DNA of 64,000 nucleotides from Platerodrilus igneus (Eukaryota > Arthropoda > Insecta > Coleoptera > Lycidae): contig JARFIW010000999.1 of NCBI GenBank assembly GCA_036346225.1, positions 1,223,001 through 1,287,000 on the forward strand, written 5' to 3'. The notes beneath the pieces were generated by a model that searched no databases, was not told where the DNA came from, and saw only the letters and a program-made list of their open reading frames with translations. Made by a program: the position numbers and the translations under genes. This document shows positions 56,434 through 64,000 of this stretch, piece after piece. Every line of letters begins with the position of its first letter. Within the stretch, counting starts at the first letter, position 1.

Positions 56434-56440
<7 letters not shown>
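55648..56440 (-). mobile_element. PLE copy 2, 5'-truncated
   Basis: Reading leftward: a ~50-bp block shared in inverted form with 54866-54916, the C-terminal coding region (56399-56031), and a 3' non-coding part shared with copy 1. It ends at a (TA)n tract, as does its upstream edge. Inverted and partial tandem arrangements are usual for Penelope-like elements. Confidence 0.7.
56031..56399 (-). pseudogene. PLE C-terminal GIY-YIG-type endonuclease fragment
   Basis: About 122 codons are open to a stop at 56031. IYKINCLGCRGCYIE corresponds to the conserved I.C..C...YIG start of PLE GIY-YIG domains, although the second half of the signature is altered. Then follow HKYSIQTNNKKCTALANHAI, THNFDF-like SHNFDFKNVKVLG and KRNILETIHIQRDRHSVNSK with the conserved Glu (ILETIHI). 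This domain cuts target DNA in PLEs. The RT part upstream is missing. Confidence 0.8.

Positions 56441-56508
<68 letters not shown>
56437..56508. repeat. (TA)n microsatellite
   Basis: About 70 bp with one A interruption. Confidence 0.95.
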
Positions 56509-56914
56509 CATTGTTACACTCACATACACGTACATACTTATTACTTAAAAATCTAGCAACACCTTTCGCACATAATTAGAAAACAAAGTTTTGTATACAA
56601 AATCAAACTTTCAAAAATTGTCACTGTATACAGAAATATGAAATTTTTATGTTATACTTATGTTTTTTTTATGTTTTTAGTTTGTAGAATTGTGCTTGCC
56701 TTTTATATTTATACAACGCCAATTTATTAGTAACCTCAATTTAGTAGGTACTTTAGTTATTAATATTGTAATAGCGTTTTCTTATTGTAGCACCTTTGAA
56801 AAAGGATAGAAATATATCCGAAAATTTAGGTGATAAAAAAGAGTACTCTTTAATCCAGCAGACCTGAAACCCACAACTCCTAATAAATAAATCTACAGCA
56901 AGGTCATTAACTTA

Positions 56915-56918
<4 letters not shown>
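56509..56918. other. Block between (TA)n tracts, possible PLE-related end
   Basis: Near 56795-56840, cctttgaaaaaggatagaaatatatccgaaa can fold (ggata/tatcc) and recalls PLE-associated structured ends; unproven. No gene. Confidence 0.3.

Positions 56919-56962
<44 letters not shown>
56919..56962. repeat. (TA)n microsatellite
   Basis: Left flank of the GYP-C side. Confidence 0.95.
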
Positions 56963-56964
<2 letters not shown>

Positions 56965-57164
56965 CTATGATAACGCTGCACGCCGATGTAATTAACGTTC
57001 AGTTTCCTGCTGTCTGCCACCGCTCTGTGTCTCTAAACAACGTAAAATCTAAATATGCCTTGACTAGCTCAGTCTAATCCACACAGAGTGCACAATGGTA
57101 CGATAACAAAGAATTTTCCCCCTTTTTATCTAAAACTTTCCTCCTTGAACGAGACAAACAAAAT

Positions 57165-59871
57165 TGCCTACATTTGCATAATGACAAACGAAAATATATA
57201 CACTTTACAGCTTAATGTGATTCACTATTCGACAAAATAAACCGCTGAATCAAATAATAATATCAATTTGTTTATCCCCAAAATTATAGCTCCCTTTAGT
57301 TAGTTTAAAGCCAGCACAAATGACACTGTATACTAATGGGAACACCTTTATATGTTCAATGACTTTTCCCTTTTACGTAAATTTTCACGTATAAAAAGAT
57401 TTTTGATCACACTTTTACTAAATATTCTGGTATAAAAAATACAAGATGTTTAATAAAATTTAAAAAATGCCTTATGTTATTTAGATAATGTTCTGACCTG
57501 TAATTTTCCTTGCGTGTCTTTTTGTTCTCACTATTCTTGGATTTGCTACTGCGTGCTGTTGACCAGTACTCCTAGAAAGCTTTCAGTTGAGTTCACTTGT
57601 TGATTTTAAGATACCGTTTGGCCAAACTCCATTCAATACTTAAAATAATCCTCCGTTTTATGCTCCGATGCAAACCAATATTTTATGCAATTTTAGATCG
57701 ATTTAAATTCAGATTTATTTGCAAATTTAGATTTATGTACCGATCTAGAGTTTACCCAGAGTTGTCCCAGATTTCAGCTTATTACTTAGAGTTTTACCCA
57801 GATTTCTCAAAGTTTTACTAGAGCCCTAAATTATAAACATTAAAATTATGTTTAATTAATAAGCTTTCACTTACGTTTTTCAGTTAACAGCAAAACTTCT
57901 CTTGTATACTTTTCACTATTATTTTAATTTTTATTTTTCTGTCACCACTTTGAACTAGACTCGGGGGTATGGACTCTTAATTACGGGTTTTTTGCGTGGG
58001 TTACTTAAAAACATAAAATGAAAAATTACTGGATTCCAGTTACGTGGTTTTATTCTCCACAATAATAACGAAAAATGAACAACCTAGTTAACGCTTATAT
58101 TCACTACTAAAAACAAAAACCTAAAAGGGTACAAAACAACCTTACTACACTCCTATTCTAGCTAAAATATTCTTAACTATTCAGGGTCAAAGAACCGGAC
58201 ATAGGTAGAATAACCTTAGGTATTAATAATAATGCTAGCAACTACTTATCCTAAATTATGCTAATATTAGTAACTCAAATTTTCTGCGCCAATACTATTT
58301 CACTTTCACGCGCCTTTGAAGTTTATTAATATATTTCTTTCCCCAAGTTCCGCGGTTTGATAACGTCGGCGAAGTAAAATATAACACCAAACGCAGATAA
58401 AATAATGTTAGATAAGGGCCCCTTCCTGTACGAGGTTGCTCGTATACAAGCGAATCATCATCCTACAGGGCAAACAACTACCTTTTTAGGAAACACGTCG
58501 TAATGGTTGAACGCAGCGCTGGATAATATTTGTAACCAGATCACCACTATCTACAAACCGTGAATTCTAATATTTCTTCATAACAAAAAGTTGGAACATG
58601 TTTAATACTGTAAATTAATACGATACCTACAGATTTTACTCTGTTCTTAATCCAAACTTAGCACTTCGTCACTTCTTCAGTTATCCTGTAAGCTTTAATT
58701 TATATAGCATCACTTTTACAAACGAAACCACATTAAATTCTCAACGCAAATATAAACATAAATAATCACCTAAAAACCACATTTCGTAATGGGATGCGCT
58801 AAACACGCGTAACTAACCTAAATATAACTTACTAGAACACAACATTGTTTTTGATGCAAGGACAGAATTTTAAGAAGAGGGAATATTATAATTTAACACA
58901 ATAATGATGCATACCGGGCGTGTCTAGTACAACTTCCACGAAATATAATTATTTAATTTTTCTATATTCACTTTTACGTAAATTTTTAATTCGAACTGAT
59001 GTAAAGCGTGCTCAGATTGAAGGAATACTGCCTGTTTATCAAATTTAAGTGATATATAAAGCAACGCCTCTATCTGGCACCATTGGTTATCGGCGTATTT
59101 CGGTTAAAATTTACTGCATGCTATAGGATATTTTCAATACCCTGGGCTCTCTCAGGTATGAATTTGATAATAGCCAGCCGAAGCAAACTTGTCGGTCACG
59201 TAGTATTCCAATTCTATCTAGTGGTCTATACTCGTGCACTGGTCTGTTTGGTATTGTTGTAGGAAATTTTAACTCGATTTCTCACGTACACCAACTTATG
59301 GCTTTATTTTTGACAAGATAATGTTTTGGGTTTTGAATTTACTCCATGTTAAAAATCACGTAGGCAAAGTTTCTATAATGACGTAAATTGAAATGCGTTT
59401 ATTTACATCCTGCGTTTCTGAAACGTATTTGTTTTGAAAGGTGCGTTTATTGCGAGAAAGCTTTGTTATTTCTTTGCACTATTGCGCGTTTAATTTTAAC
59501 AGAATTCGTATAATGATTTTCTAGCTTTCAATACTTTTAATGCGTATTTATTTAGAATTTATGAATGCTTTTTTGGTTTAAAATAAGTTTGATTGCGTAC
59601 ATTTTTCTGGTTTAAAATAAGTTTGGTTGCGTACAGAGTTATTTATCTTACTGAATGTGGTTGTATTATTGAAGGATGAGCCTCCCTGCATTAATTAAAG
59701 TTAACTGTGATCCTTATATAGTGTGTTAAATGTTTGCTTTTTGCATAATTTGCGAATTACGTACTTTTCATGATAAAATTGTTTAGTTTTCTAGTTTTTA
59801 GTACTATTTAGATGTAGTGTGCGACCTTTATGACTCCATATACCCCTAAATGACCTTATTATCATAGTATT
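57165..59871 (-). repeat. GYP-C 3' LTR (left end approximate)
   Basis: On the minus strand the polypurine tract tttgggggaa (59872-59882) precedes the LTR start taatactatgataataagg. The other end matches 63920-64000 (gcataatgacaaa.gaaaatatatacact.tacagcttaat.tgattcactattcgacaaaa), which is the 5' LTR running off the window. The boundary at the left is uncertain between 56963 and 57165. A 34-bp unit is duplicated at 59575-59642 (ggtttaaaataagttt). Confidence 0.65.
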
Positions 59872-60224
59872 ATTCCCCCAAATTAAAATATAAAGTTTTT
59901 ATTCCATTTTTGGCGCTCAACCTGAAGTCAAAATTGGTCCAAAATTCTTATATTTTTGTTTGGTTGTATCAAAACTAATTCCCCTTTTTAATCTCCTATT
60001 TACATCTAACTAATCTTATACCTATGTTCCTATTCTACTACCCTATTTCTACTTATGCCTAATTTATCTTACAATCTGAACAATTATCCCTATCCTTTAT
60101 ATGGATAAATTAAATTTATATGAAACTTGTCCCTGATTGCTTCCGAATTTATGTCCCCAAGCTAGTGCGTGTTCCTGGGTCTAGGATATTCTAATCTTTC
60201 CAATAATCGATTCTGTCTATAAAT

Positions 60225-61129
60225 ATGCCTTCAGCACTGATCTGATGTCCCAAGAATTTCACACTTCTTTAGATTCAGTTTTAACTTCAGCAAGATCCTT
60301 TCGAGATGTATGAAGTGTTGTTCAACGCTATAGCTGAATATCAAAACATCATCCACGTAGTGGATGCAAAATTCCCCGTACGGCCTCAAAATACTTTGCA
60401 TAGCCTTCACTAATGCAGCCGTACTCGAAAACAAACCAAAAGGGAACACTTTAAATTGGTATATATGCCCTTCTACAGAAAAACTCGTGTAGTTCCTCGA
60501 TTCTCGCGCTAGTGGAATTAGCCAAAATGAATTTTTAAATCTACCTTTGTGAAGATTTTCTTACTAGCTATCCTGGCCAATATGCTATCCATGGTTGGTG
60601 GACAACTGTATTGGGGTTTAGTTCGCTTATTTATCTTTCTCGCATCAAGACATAACTTGATGCTTTCATCACTTTTCTTGATAACGACCAATGGATTCAC
60701 AAAGTGCGTACTCGATTTTTCGATGATATCCTCTCGTAGCATTTGTTCAATCTCTCCTCTCACTCATCCCTGTATGCTGCTGGAATAGGATATAATTTTG
60801 TGTTAAACGGTTCTGTGTTCACTACCTCTAACTTGTGTTCATAACCTGTGGCAATTCTGGATTCTGACCTTATCAACTCTGAATGTTTATCTAATAATGA
60901 ATTAACCCTACCTTTTATTTCTTCTGGACACTTAATTTCTTCCTCTGTATCCCCCCATTATCTAATTCACTCTTAAATTAATTTATATTTAAGCAGTCAT
61001 TTTCGACTTCTACGTCCCCCGCTTCGTGCCATTTAATATAGAACCCCTTGCATCTTATTTACTTGCTTTCATGCATTTATTCTTAACTCCAGCTTATCTA
61101 TAAGTCCATCCCAAATATAGCGTCCATCT
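60225..61129 (-). pseudogene. pol: GYP-C protease end and RT, broken
   Basis: The protease end KMDAIFGMDLID starts at 61129, next to the solo LTR. The linker near 60930-60780 has CPEEIKGRVNSLLDKHSEL. The RT piece 60763-60518 has STHFVNPLVVIKKSDESIKL and FTKVDLK (motif A with its Asp), ending in a stop one residue into the next conserved block through a lost base near 60535. After a shift the frame resumes, and 60449-60231 carries FPFGLFSSTAALVKAMQ and YVDDVLIFS (motif C intact), then LNLKKCEILG. RT similarity stops here. Confidence 0.87.
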
Positions 61130-61675
61130 TCTTACGATTTAAACCCAAATTCTTATAGTTTAAAACGTGAATTCTTACATTTATAAACGTCGATAATCTA
61201 CAGTTAAAAAGTCGATAAATACATCGCGCAAGCGCGATATAAAAAAGCGAGCGACGCTCTTCCAAAGCGTTCGGATCAGCTCCGGCAGTAATGGGCTCGT
61301 TCATCCAGGGTCGTGCAGTACGATTCGCCAACGGTTGCAAATTTACACCTACCTATGTAGGGAATGGACAGGAAACATGGTAAAGGGTGACAAACAAGAC
61401 AATTAGGCAAGAGAATCTACATAGATAAAGCTAACGATACGTTACCAAAAAACGTCCACTCCACTCGAAGGTTCTGGCAAAAAAGCCACGTTACATAAAG
61501 TCACGGAAACACTTGTCCCCACTTTTTTCCTACTCCACTCGCGTCGCGCGATCTGGCGCAAACGCACTGTAACGTAGCGGAAATACGCGCCTAGTCTTTT
61601 AAATTTATGGCGCAAAACTTCCGCACATCAAAATTAAACTAAAAACAATGTTTAAGTGCCAAATGGCACGTAACA
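61130..61675 (-). mobile_element. Solo LTR, 546 bp, palindrome family, TSD ATCT
   Basis: On the minus strand it starts TGTTACGTGCCATTTGGCAC and ends near CGTAAGA. ATCT at 61126-61129 and 61676-61679 is the duplication. Removal rejoins the GYP-C protease, PGLK to MDAIFG. It shares start, gcggaagtttt, gctttatctatgtagatt and ccctacataggtag blocks with the arms of 10946-13926, and it shows what a normal single LTR of that family looks like. Confidence 0.88.
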
Positions 61676-62598
61676 ATCTTCAGTCCAGGTATCATAAATT
61701 CATTCTCAATTTTCACGTTTCCTATTTCACACTTCAGAATTACCATATTATTAATGCTCGCAAACTTCTTACTGTTTGGTGCTATCAAATTACACTTTGT
61801 TACAGGTATTGTCTTCTCCATTAATTTTCCTCGTTTAACAAAATCTTCCGCAACGAGTGACGCTTCTGCTCCTGTATCAATGAGTACTTTAAGTACATTA
61901 TTCTCCACCTTTAAAATAGCTATAGGTAATAAGTTTCTGTCTAATTCATTTTCCACTTCATGTTTAATAAATTCGCGCTGATGTTCGTATTCGTTTATCC
62001 TGAAGGGCTTGTTTGGTTTGTCTGTATTTAAAATTTTGAGTTTGTGTGGATGGTCCTGCCTGACTCGTGATTTCAGTGTATGTGCAGTTAGTACTCTTTG
62101 ATTCTGTTCTTTGTTCCACGTGTTCTTGTCTATGCGTATCCTGGTTGTTGTTCCCATCATGGTTAGTCCGCTCCATTTCTCGCCTTGGCATGTAACCCGT
62201 ATTACAATTACGCCTAAAACCATTATTATAATTATTGTAGTTGCTCTATTGAAATTTCCCCCATAGTTGTGATTACTCCGTCGATAATTAACTCTGTCCA
62301 TTTTCACACTTCTTTGTGTTCTCACAAAATTTACGGGTTGACTTCTGGTTCTACTTTCCACCCTACGGTTTAGTCCCAATTCATCATATCGCTGTAAATA
62401 TTCCAGAAATACATCCTGGTCTATGATGTTTTGGAGTGCGATGTACTGTCTCACTTCCACCTCGAAATGCCTTGCCAAATATTTTATTATTTGCTTTTCC
62501 TCTAAGGGAGGATCTAGTTGTTTTGCGATGCTAAATTTTCTTACTGCATACAATTTCCGGTTTATTCCTGTATCGTGATTATATTTACCCGTGATCAA
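61676..62598 (-). pseudogene. gag: GYP-C Gag C-terminal part and protease start
   Basis: Open from 62598 leftward into the solo LTR. Early residues KLYAVRKFSIAKQLDPPLEE and VEVRQYIALQNI match GYP-B Gag; an Asn/Arg/Gly-rich basic stretch follows. Then YEHQREFIKHEVENEL leads to the protease active site VLIDTGAEASLVAEDFV. Gag and protease share one frame here, whereas in GYP-B they are in different frames. Confidence 0.85.
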
Positions 62599-62619
62599 AT
62601 CATCTCTTACTTTATACTG

Positions 62620-63505
62620 TTAGTTGTCATCCCAAAAGTGCCTTAAAATTTTTTTTCGAATTCCTGGAATGTTTCTAATTCGCTCTCTATTAAACCAAAC
62701 CATATTTCTAAGCCCCCTTTTTAACATTGATCTTACTAAATTTAGTTTGTATTGCTCGTCCGTTGAGCCCTGTATTAACGTTTTAATATTGTTCATAAAT
62801 AATTTTGGATTTAGCTTATTGTCTCCATAAAATTTTGAATATTGATCTATTGAAATGTTCGGTTGGTTTAACCTTATGGGTACCCTAGCATATTGTATCG
62901 TATTCCTATCGAAGTTCTCGAAATCCGTTTTTAAATTTCCTAATTCCCTATTTACAGTTCTGAACCCTATCTCACAATTCCTTTCTACCTCTTGTACTTT
63001 TGCATCTAAATTCGTAAGTCTCCTGTTTGTCTCCCTCTCGCATGTCTCTTGGCTTGGTTTAACCCTTATACCTTTGTCCCTCACGTAATCGATGTCCACC
63101 ATAATCCTCACAATTTTACTTTGTATCTGTACTATCTATCATTTCCGTGATCGTTTGATTTGTTTTCCTTAAACCATCGCTTCAAATCTTTATTTCCAAG
63201 TCTAACCTTTGCCCATTTTCATCAATTTTTCTTGCCATATTGTTCATGCTCTCTTTTGCTTCTTTTGGACCCTCATTTATTTGACTAATTACTTTATCAT
63301 GTTTATCCATCTTATCATTTAATGCTAATAAAATCGACATCATTTTTGATTCTTGTGAGGTTTGCTGTTCCTCGCTGTGGCTCCTTTCAAATATTCGCCC
63401 TGCAGCTTCAGTTTGTGTATCATGCAGGATTACACTTTCCAGGGATCCTATCTCCACCCCTTCATTTCTCAACGCTTCTTTAGCTTCCCGCATTCTTTTG
63501 TCCAT
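62620..63505 (-). pseudogene. gag: GYP-C Gag N-terminal and central part
   Basis: The piece 63505-63182 (107 codons from ATG 63505) starts MDKRMREAKEALRNEGVEIG and is a predicted coiled coil. The piece 63111-62620 has NISIDQYSKFYGDNKLNPKL and KKILRHFWDDN, the capsid-like core seen in GYP-B. Stops separate the pieces near 63180 and 62618. Its upstream neighbour is the primer-site repeat region. Confidence 0.82.
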
Positions 63506-63616
63506 TTTATTTGAATTATATTTACAATAAACCTTAAATATTAAATTGTACTTTTAAATTTATTTGTTGTTTGCCCGTAATTCCTAATTCTAATTAATAT
63601 ACAATTTTCAAGTTTT

Positions 63617-63892
63617 TCTAGCCCCTACGATTTTCGAGTCAAAATTTTTTTTTTGTTCTAGCCCTTACGCTTGGTCAGCCAATTTTCTATGCTACAATTT
63701 TTTTATTTCAGGCCTCTGCTATTGAATTGCCGGATTTCTTTTGTTCTAGCCCCTACGATAGAGTCGCCAAATAACTTTGTGGTATTTTAGTCCCACGTTC
63801 GGGTCGCCAAGTAACTTTTTGGTACTGATATTCTAGCCCTCCGTTGATGCGCTATATTCTTTCCGTTCTAGCCCCACGTTGTCGGCGTCATA
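63617..63892 (-). repeat. Seven degenerate primer-site-like repeats before GYP-C gag
   Basis: Read on plus, ctagcccctacg...gtcgcca-type units occur at about 63617, 63658, 63708, 63746, 63790, 63833 and 63868, 35-50 bp apart. On the minus strand the unit is tggcgac...cgta/cgtggggctag. The copy near 63790-63810 gives tggcgacccgaacgtgggac, a good primer-site match with the same TGGCGACCC start as GYP-B. T-rich spacers separate the units. Confidence 0.65.
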
Positions 63893-63914
63893 TTTCTTTT
63901 TTTTTGACCAAGAT

Positions 63915-64000
63915 TTGTATAATGACAAAGAAAAAATATATACACTGTACAGCTTAATATGATTCACTATTCGACAAAAATAAACCCCTCGATCGAGTAA
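63915..64000 (-). repeat. GYP-C 5' LTR, 3' end only
   Basis: Matches 57172-57255. The rest lies beyond the window. Confidence 0.75.

Larger units (their letters stand above)
57165..64000 (-). mobile_element. GYP-C: Ty3/gypsy-type element, minus strand, runs off window
   Basis: From right to left: partial 5' LTR (about 63915-64000), primer-site region, gag, protease, RT, polypurine tract and 3' LTR. It is a relative of GYP-B in gag, protease and RT. As in GYP-B, RNase H and integrase are absent: RT similarity ends near 60225 and the 3' region begins. A solo LTR (61130-61675) splits the protease. Confidence 0.85.

Noticed and set aside
44221..56962. Repeats considered as a CRISPR-like array
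   Set aside because: The repeats are plain (TA)n tracts and LTRs with no regular spacers; the window is eukaryotic.

Overview
The window looks like AT-rich, TE-saturated insect chromatin. It contains BEL/Pao and Ty3/gypsy LTR retrotransposons, an errantivirus-like element with an env remnant, APE-type non-LTR (LINE) elements, Penelope-like (PLE) fragments and many (TA)n tracts. The mix fits an insect, perhaps a beetle, but the species cannot be named from this sequence. I found no host protein gene, tRNA, rRNA or CRISPR. Every recognisable coding stretch belongs to a transposable element, and almost all of them are broken.

Region 1-17.0 kb, plus strand: an old BEL/Pao copy (BEL-1: primer site near 1694, gag from 2123, protease 4402-4914, RT 7300-8130, RNase H 9905-10233). 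It is cut up by later insertions: a solo LTR (3533-4093, duplicated CAAC), a LINE 3' fragment that is itself split, an unexplained block at 8131-9904, and a LINE (LINE-1, 10234-16315). LINE-1 is in turn split by two insertions with exact 4-bp duplications. One is a 2,981-bp palindromic element with ~832-bp inverted arms (10946-13926, AAGC). The other is a 649-bp solo LTR (14286-14934, AGGC).

Region 17.8-28.3 kb, minus strand: a near full-length LINE (LINE-2, 5' leader near 28345, C-terminus near 18231) is split by a complete BEL/Pao element (BEL-2, 18673-25598). BEL-2 has two 399-bp LTRs and the 5-bp duplication AATAC. Its LTRs are about 98% alike by eye, yet gag-pol carries two in-frame stops and several frameshifts.

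Region 28.3-44.2 kb: a dispersed repeat, two more solo LTRs (29918-30460 and 40235-40757), and an errantivirus-like cluster (31035-38093) with three LTRs, gag starts, an integrase and an env fragment with a furin-type site. Beyond these lie an inverted pair of a short repeat, a 3 x 70-bp tandem repeat and a LINE tail.

Region 44.2-64 kb: elements separated by long (TA)n tracts. In order these are a perfect 41-bp inverted repeat, a reverse 2.25-kb solo LTR, a 7.6-kb Ty3/gypsy copy (GYP-B, 47226-54804) with 2.2-kb LTRs and a deleted pol, PLE fragments ending in a GIY-YIG-type domain, and a second Ty3/gypsy copy on the minus strand (GYP-C, about 57165 to the window end). GYP-C is split by a solo LTR at 61130-61675 (ATCT) and has a run of primer-site-like repeats downstream of its 5' LTR.

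The elements do not cooperate. What the window records is layered insertion history, and in several places the duplicated target bases and the interrupted reading frame let the pre-insertion sequence be deduced exactly.
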